Shown here: piece after piece, positions 15,010-26,649 of the stretch
Layout: each line of letters starts with the position of its first letter
Numbering within the stretch: the first letter of the stretch is position 1
Assembly (NCBI RefSeq): GCF_036850765.1
Contig: NC_089490.1
Span: 126,198,522-126,262,521, forward strand
DNA: 64,000 bases
Origin: Saccopteryx bilineata
Lineage: Eukaryota; Chordata; Mammalia; Chiroptera; Emballonuridae
Reading direction: 5' to 3'
Program-made: the position numbers and the translations under genes
Notes under the pieces: model-generated
The model's database searches: none
What the model was told of the DNA's origin: nothing
What the model saw: only the letters and a program-made list of their open reading frames with translations

Positions 15010-16590
15010 GCAGTCCCCCTTATCCGTGGTTTCACTTTCTATGGTTTCACTTACCTATGGGCAAGGCCAGTCTGAAAACATTAAATGTAAAATAAAATAA
15101 AATAAAAACAATTCATAAGTTTTAAATTGGGTGCTGTTCTGAGTAGAATGATGAAAACTCATGCTGTGTTATTCCACTCTGCCTGGACGTGAATCATCCC
15201 TTGTCCAGCATTTCCACAGTCTAAACCAGGCGTGGCCAACAGTTTCTGCCCCCGGGCCAGATTAGAAAGAAAACTTTTTTCACAGGCTGGACAAAATATT
15301 AAAGTTAAAAAATGTTAAATACAAAAATGATTCATTTAAGTAAATAAAATTTTATTATGTAATTTGTTTATGAATAAATGTAAGTGAAAAAATTTTAATA
15401 TATATTATTTTAATAAAAATATATTTTAATAAAAATAAAATTACATACCGTATAAATATTCAAACTGTATCACAATCAATCAAAACAATATTTAATTAAT
15501 AGAATGAGCTTGAAAGGGTTATATTACAAATAAAACAATTATTTTGTTTTACAAACAGCCTGGACACATTTTCAGTTATCAACTGCAGCTATTGTCTGTG
15601 CTACAATGCCAGTTGATTCAGCATACTTGATCACAAAAATAACGAATTGTTTGACCTTGGGTGCGCACGGGCAAACTCCGCCTAAAAGAATGTGATTTTC
15701 ACATCACTGCTAAATGTCAAACAGTTCATATCGAGTACAGACGAGTACAAAAGATGTAAATCTTTATAATGAAATTTTTTAAAAAATAAAGAAGTATTGC
15801 AAATCCATTTGACCAATTATTGGAAGTTAACCCTAGATTAGTCACACGCGGAATTCTTTTTCACGTATCACTATCTTCTTAAATATCTCGATTTCCAATA
15901 ATAAAAGATGCTTCCGCTTCTGAGTAGCTGAGATTTTAAAGTAGCAGAGAATATTAAAAATTTAATCACGGGCTGCATAAACTCATTACACGGGCCGGAT
16001 CTGGCCTGTGGGCCATATGTTGGCCATGCCTGCTCTAGACATTCCCTGCCCATTAGTCCCTTAGAGGCTGTCTGGGTTATCAGATCCGCTGTTGTGGCAT
16101 TGCATTGCTTGTGTTCAAGTAAACCTTATTTTACTTAATAATGGCCCCCAAACTCAAGAGTAGTGATTGCTAGCAATTTGGATATGGCAAAGAGAATTTG
16201 TAAAGTGCTTCCTTTAAAGTGAAAACATGAAAGTTCTCGACTTAATAAGGAAAGAAAAAAATTGTATTGTATGCTGAGGTTGCAATGATCTGTAGTAAGA
16301 ATGAATCTTCTATCCATGAAATTGTGAAGGAAAGAGAAATTCATACTAGTTTGCTGAGACTACATTCACATAACTTTTATTGCAGTATATTGTTACAGCT
16401 GTTCTATTGTATTATTAGGTATTATTGTTCATTTCTTATGGTGTCTAATTTACAAGTTAAACTTTATCATAGGCATGTATATGTAGGAAAAGACATAAGA
16501 TATATAGGGTTTGGTACTATCCATGGTTTCAAGCATTCAGTGGGGGTCTTAGAAGAGTATGCCCTGTGGATAAGGGGAGACTACTATAAT
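15010..16590 (+). mobile_element. Tigger (pogo-type) DNA transposon with remnant transposase, split by a hAT element
   Basis: The left end is 'cagtcccccttatccgtggtttcac' and the right end 'gtggataaggggagactact', giving the usual Tigger inverted ends, with TA next to the right end. The interior right of the nested hAT keeps coding-like sequence from about 16140 to 16340. The frame there includes 'YAEVA.ICSKNESSIHEIVKE', as in the CENP-B/Jerky-like helix-turn-helix region of Tigger transposases. It is full of stops and dead. The hAT at 15227-16032 interrupts it, so Tigger is the older insertion. Confidence 0.75.
15227..16032. mobile_element. Non-autonomous hAT transposon nested in Tigger
   Basis: Inverted ends 'caggcgtggccaac' and 'gttggccatgcctg' bound an 806-base AT-rich element. 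The 8-base flanks are 'gtctaaac' (15219-15226) and 'ctctagac' (16033-16040), matching at 6 of 8, as expected for an aged hAT target duplication. Subterminal 'cgggccagatt' and 'acgggccggatctggcctg' form a further inverted pair. No transposase frame. Confidence 0.82.
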
Positions 16591-17214
16591 TATAAACTAA
16601 GCTCACTTGGCAACCAGATGCTTCCATAAGAGAAGGGACTCAGAGGGGACAGAAAATGTGATAGAGGCGCAAGGTGTGCTAGACTATCTCTGATGAGTCT
16701 GTGAGAGCTGACTATGCACATCTCTTCTCAACTCTGTGCTCAGTAACTTCATGTTGGGACCTTGAGATCAGCCTCTGCCCTGCATCTGGTTGTTAAGCAT
16801 CTCCCAGCTCTTCACTGTAGAGGTGGTCCAGTTTGGGAGGTGGCTGCTTTGCTCTGGCTTGCAGTGGAGTAAGCAATTCCTGTCAACAGTAGCAGAGTGA
16901 CACATCACACACACTAACTGATGAACTAGAGATGCTTCCCAAACCACCAGCCAGACACATTGAGGCTACAGGCTCTGGAGTAAGGTAGTATTTAAATAGC
17001 AATGAAGATAAAAGGTGTGCTCCAATGTTAAGGACTCCTAAAATAGTGAAGGCTACATTCTCTATGGGGAGGCTATTATTGTTACATCTCATTATTACTT
17101 ATAATGAACAACTCTTCTATAGGAAACTCCATTAGTCAGTGTATTAATAGACCCCTAACCATTCAGATAAACCCTACACCAGGCATCAGCATTGAGAAGA
17201 TTGTTTTTAGCTTT

Positions 17215-17390
17215 GACTAGTGGTTCTCAAAGGGTGGCCTCAGGACCAGCAGCACCAGCATCATCCAAAAATTTGTTAGAAATGCAAATTCTAGGTCCTT
17301 ACCCCAGATCTACTGGATCAGAGATTTGGGGGATGAGACCCGTTTTACCAACTCCTTCATGTGCTTCTCAACGAGTGGCCCACACTTTGT
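17215..17390 (+). mobile_element. MER5A-like hAT (Charlie) fragment
   Basis: 'agtggttctcaaagggtggcc', 'ggaccagcagcaccagcatca', 'ttgttagaaatgcaaattct' and 'tactggatcagagatttggggg' are the diagnostic run of this small, old DNA transposon. The 3' inverted end is eroded. Confidence 0.8.
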
Positions 17391-17822
17391 CTTGCCATAA
17401 GACAGTGGCATTAAGAATCAAGTAAAAATGCTTAAGTTATGCTATAATAGTCTCTTCTCTCCTTCTGAAATCTTGACGCAATAAACATCATTTAATAAAT
17501 CATCACAAAATGTCCTTTTGTATAAACTGTTTAAATCTCTGGTTAATCAGCAATTCTCCTGAGTAAGACTGCATTCGAGTGACAGATTACAAAATATTTA
17601 TAGTGTGTCGAAAATTATTTTTAATATTCTAGCTTAAATTCTATTAAAGTAAATGAACATCCACAGGATTCTCTTGAGAAATATTCAGGGAAACATTTAC
17701 AGTGCTGCTGTATCTTGTATTGATCAATGGGTTGTGCAAACATTAGAAGACAATTTTATCTTGTTAGTATATTGACTGAATTAAAGCCCGTTACATACAA
17801 CAATGAAAGTTCATTAACTTAC

Positions 17823-17945
17823 AGAAATAGTCATATTTCAGGTACTCAAACAGTGGGGGTTGGGGATAAAGGAAGAAGGAAAGAAACCTTGAAAGGCATT
17901 TGACAGAAGGCTCTATTCCCCAGCTAGCTCTGTCAAGTAGCTCTG
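17823..17945 (-). pseudogene. Possible further antisense exon remnant
   Basis: On the minus strand a T-rich tract ending in 'tttttttgccag' is followed by a 123-base segment, open in one frame ('ELLDRASWGIEPSVKCLSRF', '..PLFEYLKYDYF'), to the donor 'ttct|gtaagt'. It starts and ends in phase 1, so it could join to the segment at 11057 in frame. Composition is less convincing than for the other two pieces, and the acceptor tract may be just a homopolymer run. Listed as a weak candidate only. Confidence 0.22.
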
Positions 17946-18059
17946 CTGGCAAAAAAAAAAAAAGGAGAAAACAAATAAATTGGAGGTGTGTGAATGTCAC
18001 AAGACCAGAATATAAATACATACGACACCAAGAGAAGTAAATACCACAAAATATCACAA

Positions 18060-19280
18060 AGTATTTTTAGGGTGATATCTGCTAGCTTGGCCAATAGGAA
18101 TAAGGAAAAATAATACCATACGTAGGTAAATCTCTAAGACACGGGTTCAGCACTCACCTTTTATTCATAACACCAACCCTCGAAAGACACCGCTGTGGGT
18201 GCAATAGGCCGCACAGCAAAACAGAGACAACATGTGACAAGACTCAGGACTCAGACACCTAGAAATGGATTTAACATTCAGAGAGCATTTCAACTCTGTT
18301 TAACTTTCCAACTTACAAGAGAGAATGCATTCTTCACTCTGAGCAGACAAAGATTGTCTTTAGACAGAATAGAGAATTTTAAACTTAGGTTTTCTCTTTA
18401 CACTAAACAAATTGAAGAAACGTGCATCCCAAAATAGGTTAAAAATGATGGTGATTGTCGTTTTTTTTTCTTTTCTATTAAAAAAGCACTTCAAGCTTTT
18501 CTTAGCAACATAATTATCCATCTGTTCACAAGCTAAATCTTAAAAGTTCTTAAAGGTGGCAGCCCTTTCAGCACTGGTTTTCTGAACATCACTCAGATTT
18601 GGCTTTGTGCTCAGTGACACCACCTGTCTGCCCCAGGCCTGGTCCAACAAATGCTTTCTTGCACACCTTACATAACTGCCATTTTCCTGTTCCACAGGCC
18701 TCACCTCACCATATCTAACGGAAACCCTGGGCCAGAACCCAGAGAGGCCTGGCGGATCTTACTGCTCATTACCATGAGCCCCTCCCTTCCTGCCTGGACC
18801 CTGTCCCAGGCCAGAACACCCTGTCTTCTTGGTGCATCCCTGTCCTGCCAGTTCAGGAACCAAGACCCTTACTGGTGTGAGAAACCTGATTTCCTGCCTG
18901 TGACCATAAAGACTTCATTTTTAAGTATTCAATAAACACTACTCTTTTAGGTACTGACAGTCAACCCCCAATAAACCCTCTGATAAGGAAGTATTGTTTT
19001 ATCATGCAAAGCTGTAGGTAAGAAAGTGAAATACACATTCCTATATCCTATGGAGCCCTATCAGAACATCAAGAAATTGTAATATGTTGAATTACTCAGA
19101 CTTTATAGCAAATGCCTTAGCGAAACAATGACCTAGAAGTGAAACTTTTAAAGTCCAAAAGGAGGATCAGTTTCGTGATATCTAGACATGTCATCATGTA
19201 CAACCAAAATTATGAGAAGTATATTTGAGGGACTTTCTGTTCAGACGAGTCAAAAGTTCTCCATAACTGGGTAACTCCCT
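18060..19280. other. Unique intronic DNA, nothing assigned
   Basis: Mixed single-copy-looking sequence. The part at 18600-18940 is GC-richer and ends in 'caataaacac', which could be an old LTR or a poly(A)-like motif, but I cannot place it. No open frame has protein-like composition. Confidence 0.4.
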
Positions 19281-19420
19281 TGGACCAGTTGTGGTTGTAA
19301 AGAATGGATTGGGAAGGGAAGAGCAGCTAGGAGGCTGCTCATCCGTGGAGAAATGATGAGTACCCGAGCTCAGGTAGCAGTAGAGATAGAGTGGTTGTGC
19401 TTGAGTGACAGAAAGGAAGC
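19281..19420 (+). repeat. Left arm of an inverted duplication
   Basis: This ~140-base arm is repeated in reverse complement at 19742-19880. The shared text includes 'gaagggaagagcagctagga' and 'ctgctcatccgtggagaaat', with only a few mismatches over the arm. See the right arm. Confidence 0.92.
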
Positions 19421-19741
19421 ACCTTTTATTTGTTTTGCCCAGAATCTCTGGATGGTGCAGTGTTTCCCATGTTTTCAATGGCTTTGCATATGCTGATGAC
19501 TAATGAATGGTTTTCACCAGCACAGACGTCTTCCCTGAGCTCTCAACCCACATGGCTGATCTTTGAGTCCCTGTGGGCATCACCATTTTCCACGCTCATT
19601 CTGCCTCTCCCCTTATATCTCATGTCTTATTAAATGTCAGCACCATTTATGTGGCAGCTCAAGTCAGGTCGCTAGCACCTTCCTGACCCCTCCCCCTCCT
19701 TCAACCTCACATCTAGTCAGTTCTTAGTGCCTTTGTATTCT

Positions 19742-19880
19742 GCTTCCTTTCTGTCACTCAAACACACCCACTCTATCTCTACTGCTACCTGAGCTCAGGT
19801 ACTCATCATTTCTCCACGGATGAGCAGCCTCCTAGCTGCTCTTCCCTTCCCAATTCATTCTTTACAACCACAAGGACCAT
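19742..19880 (-). repeat. Right arm of an inverted duplication
   Basis: Reverse complement of 19281-19420, separated by a ~320-base spacer. Mismatches are few and scattered and one arm end has a short indel. A transcript of either strand across both arms could fold into a ~140-bp stem. The arms are not recognised as a transposon's inverted ends: they do not end in a known terminal motif and I see no target duplication. Confidence 0.92.
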
Positions 19881-19989
19881 TTTAAAAAGCAGAGTTGATC
19901 ACACCCCTCCCCAGCTTCAAATGGAATAAAAGTCCTCTGTACCCTGCTTCCTGTCTGTCTCTGTGAGCACATCTTTTGCTTTTTCTGCT

Positions 19990-20330
19990 CTTATCTTCTG
20001 AACTGGAGCTATAGGAGTCTTTGAGCATTTGCTTTGCATTTCTCCATGCTTTTGTATCTATTAACTATTCTCTCTACCCTTCCTTGCCTCCATCTAGCTA
20101 ATTTCTTCTTATCCTTCAAAACCCATTTCATCCTAGAAGTTTTCCCAAGATATCCATGGGTTAATCAGCCTTTCTCCGTATCACCAGACATGTTCCTCAT
20201 ACTTACACAGTATTGTAACTTTATTCTCTTGTTTTTCCCCACTGGGCTGAGAGCTCCTCAAAGGCTGAGACTGTCTTTACACTTCTCAGTTCCCAGAGCC
20301 ATGCACAGGGTCTGGCTATGACATATCTTC
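19990..20330 (+). repeat. L2 3' region
   Basis: 'cttatccttcaaaacccatttcatcctagaagttttccc' and 'actgggctgagagctcctcaaaggctgagactgtc' through 'cagagccatgcacagggtctgg' follow the L2 LINE 3' consensus order. Old; no ORF. Confidence 0.75.
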
Positions 20331-20880
20331 AAAAAAGTCCAGTCTATTGACTAAGTGAAATCCTCTACAATGCAGTCATATGCTCCTGTGCAACTTCTTG
20401 CTGGAACCATGCCTAGATTAAGGCTAGCAAAGAGTAGATTCTACTGAAGTGGGAAAATTAGTTCAAGCAAGGCACAGAGTCAGATTTCTAAGATGCTCGA
20501 CAGTGAGGCATGTTTATTGGAATGTGTCTCTCATAAACACAAAGAAAAACGTCTTAGCAGTTGCCAACGTCCACACAGCAGCCTCAAGGAACAAAGACAG
20601 TTATGTGGGAGAGATCCTGAACCTGCGAACCTACAGATGGACACGAATGTGGAGCACAGATGCACGCTTAGGGACTCAACAGTCTGCACAGAAGCAGGTA
20701 TAGAAGCCTCCACCCAGTTTGTTGCCAATAAACAAAAAGGAGATCTTTCCCCATTGTTTCTGTTCTGCAAATTCTTAATGAGAGAATACATAGTAGGTTC
20801 TTGCAGTTCTTATCAAACTTATGGGGTTGATGTTCTGCCCATCTGGGGCCGCTGTTCCATTGCTCAGTAACCGAGCTATT
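20331..20880. other. Intronic DNA, nothing assigned
   Basis: Several overlapping short open frames occur at 20449-20870 on both strands, which is usual for GC-balanced DNA. Composition does not favour any of them. No splice signals of note. Confidence 0.4.
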
Positions 20881-20894
20881 TTAGTGGCTGAGGT

Positions 20895-20958
20895 GAGGCC
20901 ATAGACCCCTCCTCAGCGCCCAAGCCAACTTGCTCATTAGAGCCATGGCCAAGAGCAG

Positions 20959-21000
<42 letters not shown>

Positions 21001-21110
21001 AGGTAGAGAAGCAGATGGTCGCTTTTCCTGTGTGCCTTGACTGAGAATTGAACCCAGGACTTCCACACGCTGGACCGATGCTCTACTGCTGAGACAACTG
21101 GCCAGGGCTC
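20895..21110 (-). mobile_element. Bat tRNA-derived SINE with (GA)n tract, minus strand
   Basis: On the minus strand it starts 'gccctggccagttgtctcag' with a B-box-like 'ggttcaattctc'. It continues through a 'gcttctctacctgc' block and a pure GA run at 20959-20999. Same family as 28351-28775 but shorter and more diverged. Confidence 0.8.
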
Positions 21111-21111
21111 A

Positions 21112-22465
21112 ATTAGATATTTTTAAAAAATAAGTTTTGAGGAAGAACTTCATCCTGAACTTGAAACATCAGCCATGTATGGGCTACACAACATTATGGG
21201 CTATCATTATTTCTAAATCTTCCAGTCCTCTGCTGAAAACCTCTCCTTGGGTCCTATCTGCTTTGCACTCTACCTAGACTTCTCCAGTCCCTGCCATCCT
21301 CACATATGGTCAATCTGTGTCACATCACAGGGCATGTTAGCTACTGCTGTTAAGCCAAGCAGCTAGGCCTAATGATGGAAAACCTTGCAAATAATCTCTA
21401 CTAAAGAAGGTTTGGCTTCAAGGCCTGGTACAATAGGAACCTGAATTTCTCTCAGCTTGGGAACCCATAAGGGCACAAGCAGCATACTGATTTTGTAATC
21501 AAGGGACAAGTAGGATAGAGGTGTTACCTTAAAATGCTATGTTGGCTTCTAAGTAAACAACTCTACCATCCCAGCAGAGAGGGTCTATGGTTTGAAGCTG
21601 GCCTTAGGGGTAGGAATTACAAATATTACCAAATCAGTCATTTAATGACTAGCTAGGTGACTCTTATTTAATGACTCTCAGTTGCCCTTCCAACATCTGT
21701 CTCTAGGAAAATTGTCCTTATCAGAAAATTAAATACCCTCGCTTATGTTTTTTATCTTAAAGTAAAACTTAACAACATTTCAAGGTGTCTGAAATTGAGT
21801 GTGAATAGATATGCTTTGACTAGAAACTCTAAACCATAGTTTAAAAAAACTTTAGTGCACTAACGAGAAAATCTGGTTTGACTAACCAGTTAAATGTCTT
21901 TTTTCTCAAAGTTGCCATTCCTCCTGCCAACCTCCTTCTAGCTGGGCACATCCCCACTCTTTGCATCACTGACACTTGGGAACTTGGAAATCGCATGTAA
22001 TGCCTCCCTCTCCGATGTCCTTCCTTCAGCCTGGCGACAACCAAGATATATATACATAGTCTACTTTGGCTTCAACTTTTCCTTTCCACCTTTTCCTCTA
22101 CCTTTGCCTGCCTCCCTCTGAGCCCTGGCGCACCCAGTGTACTAATCTTGTTTCAATTAGTAAAATACTATCCTGACGCTCTCACTGCCAACTCAACTGA
22201 CACCGTGACTTATTTTCCTGAAACATATCTTGAATCATGTCATTCCCCTGCCTAGAAATTTTCAAAGCAACCCCTCCACTTGCTAATTTAATCTTATAAT
22301 GCCAGATTTTCAACCTGCCTTTTCTGGTGGGTCTACTATCTTTCAGTACTTTTTCAGGTAGCTCTTTACTCTGTTCTTTCAGCTTTGGGTACGTGCTGGC
22401 TGTTCTTCCCACACATCTGTGTGGCCCTGCCTCTGTAGTATTACTCACGTGCATTTTCACTCCAG
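21112..22465. other. Intronic DNA, nothing assigned
   Basis: Single-copy-looking sequence with no long protein-like frame. No named repeat recognised. Confidence 0.4.
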
Positions 22466-22469
22466 CTAC

Positions 22470-22660
22470 CTGGTTTGAGTGCTGGTTCTATTATTTACTA
22501 GCTCTGTACTTCTGTTTCTTTGTTTATGATATGACAATCATAATAGCACCTACTTAAGAGGGGCTTGAGATAACTGTATGAAGGAATCCATACAAAGCCC
22601 TTAGAAGAGCCCCAGCACAAAGTAAGTATTCAGTAAATGTTGTGATCATGATGACTATCA
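22470..22660. repeat. MIR element
   Basis: 'ctggttctattatttacta', 'gatatgacaatcataatagcacctact' and 'taagtattcagtaaatgttg' follow the MIR layout. Confidence 0.65.
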
Positions 22661-22664
22661 TCAT

Positions 22665-22910
22665 TCTTTTCAAGGTCCATTTCAAATCTACCTCCTTAAG
22701 TGGAGGCTTTTTTAATTGTCCAGCTCAATGTTATTTTTCCTTCTTTTTGTATACATCTCTGAATAGCGTCCGACATACAATACCTTGCTTCAGAACTGTG
22801 CGTGTACTCATCTTGGACTATACCCTATTGAGGTTGGGGAACTTTTATTCATCACTGGATACTCCAAAGGACCTTATGTAGCATCTGCCACATCAAAAGG
22901 ACTTAAATAC
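22665..22910 (+). repeat. L2 3' fragment
   Basis: 'tttcaaggtccatttcaaatctacctcctt' then 'actataccctattgaggttggggaac' is diverged L2 3' sequence. It lies about 190 bases upstream of SSPN exon 2. Confidence 0.6.
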
Positions 22911-23097
22911 AGGCTAAATTTAAATAATTTGACTTTTACTATTTTTAAAACTCTGTTTTAAGTTAAAGAAAATAGCAAAAAAAGATAAGTAGATGCAATG
23001 AACAGCCTGCTGACAAGGATGTGGAAGACACTGAGATCAATGCCTTTAGGATGTGACCTGCCTGATAACATCCTTTCATCCCTGTTCTCCGTTGCAG

Positions 23098-23184
23098 GTC
23101 TGCGTGGTGGCCTATCTGGGTTTGTTTATGCTTTGTGTCTCGTATCAAGTTGATGAACAGACATGTATCCAGTTTGTTATGAAA
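23098..23184 (+). CDS. SSPN: SSPN (sarcospan) coding exon 2
   Basis: An acceptor (tgttctccgttgcag) precedes 87 bases reading 29 codons, and the donor is gtaagt at 23185. Phase is 0 at both ends. The peptide runs from VCVVAYLGLFMLCVSYQ to CIQFVMK and matches the part of sarcospan that holds most of the second membrane span and the following short loop. Sarcospan is a four-span, tetraspanin-like membrane protein of the dystrophin-glycoprotein complex in the muscle sarcolemma, where it binds the sarcoglycans. Joined to exon 3, the reading continues MK|LLYFLLSA without a break. Exon 1, with the N-terminus and first span, is outside the window. No stop or frameshift, so the gene looks intact here. 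Confidence 0.95.
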
Positions 23185-24124
23185 GTAAGTTGTCATTTTT
23201 CTTTTTCTTTTATTTTCACCTAGAAAGAAACACAAGTACAAAATCAAGAAGTCCCTTTTAAGGGGTTGCATATCTGATTATTCCAGAAATGGCATATTTA
23301 GGCAGGCCAAAAAAATGTTTTAGGAGGGCATTCATCCAGACTACAAATATAATGCTAATTTTTTTTAAGTTTTAATTTCCATGATCAGGCTTGGCATAGG
23401 GCATGTGAGTCTGTCCTTCAAATGCCCTTAAAAGGAATATTGAAAATTCATCAGTTCAACAAAACACTTTGCCAGGGAAAAGATGACTATATCGTTGCCC
23501 ACTTCCATATCTTGGGGGTTATTTCAAATATTTTCATAATAAAGTGGTGTAACTGTATTTCCTCTTGTAGGTGGGATCACTGAGACAGAAAAAGTACATT
23601 GGGTGCATCCAAATGATCTGTGCCAAGAGTCTGAGGGCAAAGGGGGCGGGGAGTTAGGGTATGCATGATTTAACACGTGTGTGTGTCTTCCCTGTGCATG
23701 TAGTTCTTCTCTGTTAGAGACAGTGTGTTCGAGCTGGAGCCAGTTCGAGTACACAGCATTTCCACTGCACATAAAATCTACTCTAGAGGGAAACACAGAC
23801 ATACCTTGCAGAGTTTAGGGAGATAAATACCCAACTCAGCAATCAGAGTTAGTAAAAATCAGATTCCTACATTTTCTTTCAACTGCTGTAGCAAAGAACA
23901 AAAAGCTTTCTGTAGTGTTTTGTTTTGTTTTTGTCCACTTATATCATTTACTCTTCTTCTACAAGAAAATATAAAAAAAAATTGGACACTCCTTTGTTCA
24001 CTAACAAGAAAGCATAAGGCAAAGTAAGTTAACTATATTATTTAGGAATTATGAAGATGCAGAAAAGATGTTAGTATAGTCTAACATCTTTCAGTCTAGT
24101 ATGATTGAAGCTATTGGCATAAAA

Positions 24125-24147
24125 ACTATAATATATATATATATATG
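24125..24147. repeat. (AT)n microsatellite
   Basis: Short pure TA run within AT-rich intron; no further structure. Confidence 0.85.
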
Positions 24148-24373
24148 GTTGTAAAAGAGTAATTATTGAAACAAAAATATTCACATTATATTAACTAGCA
24201 AAAGAGCTGGCTACACAAAATGCATGACATGATCCTACAGAAAGAAAAGAGCTCTTATATGCTTAGTAAAAATAGTTATCTGAGAGCAGTGGGATTATAG
24301 CTGCATTTTTGTGTTTTTTTCTCTAAATTTGAAATGTTTTCCAGGTTTTTTTTTAATTAAAAATAATTAATGG

Positions 24374-24594
24374 GCCTGACCTGTGGTGGCGCAGTGGATA
24401 AAGCGTCGATCTGGAAATGCTGAGGTCGCCGGTTCAAAACCCTGGGCTTGCCTGGTCAAGGCACATATGGGAGTTGATGCTTCCAGCTCCTCCCTTCCTT
24501 CTCTCTCTCTGTCTCTACTCTCTCTCTGTCTCTCCCTCTCCTCTCTAAAATGAATAAATAAAAATAAATAATAAATAAATAAATAAAAAATAAT
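24374..24594 (+). mobile_element. Bat tRNA-derived SINE, short form
   Basis: The body reads 'cctgacctgtggtggcgcag', 'tggataaagcgtcgatctgg', 'ggtcgccggttcaaaaccc' and 'caaggcacatatgggagttg', then CT-rich and AAAT-rich tails. The 12-bp duplication 'aataattaatgg' is at 24362-24373 and 24595-24606. This is a shorter subfamily than the neighbours; the clear duplication and few changes suggest a fairly young insertion. Confidence 0.92.
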
Positions 24595-24777
24595 AATAAT
24601 TAATGGATGCTATTTAAAAAAAAAAAGATAGTTAGAATCTTGGTGGCTACGCCTGCATATGGAAATTTTATTTTTTCTGAGGGTATTCCTTAAATGAAGA
24701 AGGCCAGATAAAGCAGACATCAGTCCATGTTTATTTTATTTTATTTTTTTGTAAAGCAAAGCTTGGTAATGATTAAA

Positions 24778-24793
24778 AAGAAAGGAAGAAAAG

Positions 24794-24830
<37 letters not shown>

Positions 24831-24835
24831 AAGGC
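24778..24835. repeat. GA/GAAA simple repeat
   Basis: Mixed AAGAAAG and GAGA runs. Confidence 0.9.
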
Positions 24836-25511
24836 CAGAAGCCTAGAAAAAAAAACCAGTCTGTTAAATTGCAGGAGCTTCACTCACCATGTACAAAAAT
24901 GGTCTAAACTAAATTCATCAGTGTGTGTGAAAGACCCTCATTGCCTCCCCAGATGATCCTAGGAATAGCAGAGGCAAAAACATCAGCCTCACAGAGGCCC
25001 CCAAAGCTATCTCAACATCTGCTGGTAAAATAAGGAGCAAGGGAAAAGAAAAAATGTCACTGCCAATGTCAGCCAAGTTGAGAATTCCCCACTAGGAATA
25101 TCTCATTAGCTATCTTTTTTTCCCCCACCTGTGACAGACATTGACAAATACTGAGGCGCTTTTCTCCAGCGTGTGACCTTTAGTGATGCTTCCTGCCAGC
25201 TCTCTAAGATGCCCACTATATTATTTTCAGTTAGAAAACGAACTTCAGTCATCTCAAGGTTTTCCAAAGGCACAACAGGTTACAGCACACTTGGCTTGTG
25301 CTTCTCACACCATTTTGGGAGGAAGGAATGAAAATACATCTTTACTGGAGTTTCTCACTAGCATAACCACATTTTAGTGGCCCCATATTGAGACCCTGGC
25401 CTCAGCTTTGCGAATTTATTTCCTCTTACTGAAGAAACCCATAGCCAGGGCAAGCAATCAGGTGACGATGAAAGCATCTTATTGTAGCTTGCGCGTATGC
25501 TCACGAGCTAG

Positions 25512-25515
<4 letters not shown>

Positions 25516-25570
<55 letters not shown>
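25516..25570. repeat. (TC)n microsatellite, about 27 units
   Basis: Pure CT dinucleotides over 55 bases, bordering the CpG-enriched block that follows. Long pure length predicts high polymorphism. Polypyrimidine/polypurine tracts of this kind can form triplex (H-DNA). Confidence 0.97.
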
Positions 25571-25571
<1 letters not shown>

Positions 25572-25579
25572 ACAATAGG

Positions 25580-26300
25580 CTTGTGTTTTTCTCTCAAGCT
25601 AGCACAGTCTTCTCCAGAGGCCCTTTGGCAGGCCCCGGACGCCACCAGCGCGGTCTTTCTTTCCCCTGGAGCTCTGTCCTGGCCTTGGCAGGCCATTCTG
25701 TGTGGATTTGGCTTCCTGCCTGGCCGGCTTTCTGGGGGCTCACCTTGATGATTTTCAGAAACGTGTTCGGTTCCCATGCCCGCAGGAGCACTCCAGCGCA
25801 CATTCCCCACAAGGGCATGTAAGGCACAATTGCCTCGTGCCCTCGTGCAGGAGGCGGCTGGGCTGCAGAGGGGCCTTACTAAGCCTGCCAACAGGGAAGG
25901 TAATTAAATCGAAGCCTAGCTGCCTTCCTCCCGAAGTCACCGAACGCTGAAGCTGCAGCCGGGTACCAATTACAGGCAGCAAGCGTGTAGAGCGGCGCCT
26001 GGGCGCTCAGTTACATAAGTGTCTGGGGCCACCGTGCCCCTGCCCGTCGCTGCCCCGCGCCTGCGCGCACACACCCACAGCACAAATGTGTCCCCAGCTG
26101 GGCTTTCATCAAGATATATTTGCTCGTATTCCCAAGGTCATTGTAAACACTCTCATTGATAGTTTATTCGTGCCGGGTAGGTAAAACAAGCCACTTGATT
26201 TTAAATTACAGATTCTAACCCCAAAGCTTGTTGCTGTCAGATGAGCTAAACCACGAAGGAAAAATGCTAAAGTGCTGCAGATGTAGCCCACAGGCTTTGG
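25580..26300. promoter_or_regulatory. CpG-enriched single-copy block, candidate regulatory element
   Basis: GC content and CpG density rise sharply against the AT-rich intron, with clusters such as 'agcggcgcctgggcgctcag' near 25992 and 'cgcgcctgcgcgcac' near 26055. No repeat family is recognised. Homeodomain-type sites ('ggtaattaaatc' near 25902, 'accaattacagg', 'tttaaattaca') and an E-box CAGCTG near 26097 are present. Open frames here overlap on both strands and look like a GC effect, not coding. It could be an intronic enhancer or an alternative promoter of SSPN; this is inference from composition only. Confidence 0.4.
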
Positions 26301-26649
26301 GGATTGACTATATATTTATGTCTTAAAATGGATAAGAAACTTGATTCTGTGGTTCACTCCTGTTTACTTGGCCGGATGCTTTCATGGAGGGGAGAAACAG
26401 AATCACAATGTGTGGGTCACACACCACTGAGTGTGGTAGGGGCATGCCTTTTGTTGGTGCCCGCCTGGCCTCTAGAACATGTAAGATGCTCAATGAAAAC
26501 TGAGCAATCTCCACGGCTGTGTAAATGTTTACATCCTGGAAAGCTTATAGAAATAAGCTAACTTAGCATTGTTACTTCCACATAACAGAGAATAAGACAA
26601 AGCCAGTAGAGTTGATTGCCTAAGAGTACAGAGAACTGACAGCTCTTTA

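Noticed and set aside
25508..25982. Overlapping frames on both strands, up to 127 codons
   Set aside because: Arise from the TC tract and CpG-rich composition; no motif and no splice support.
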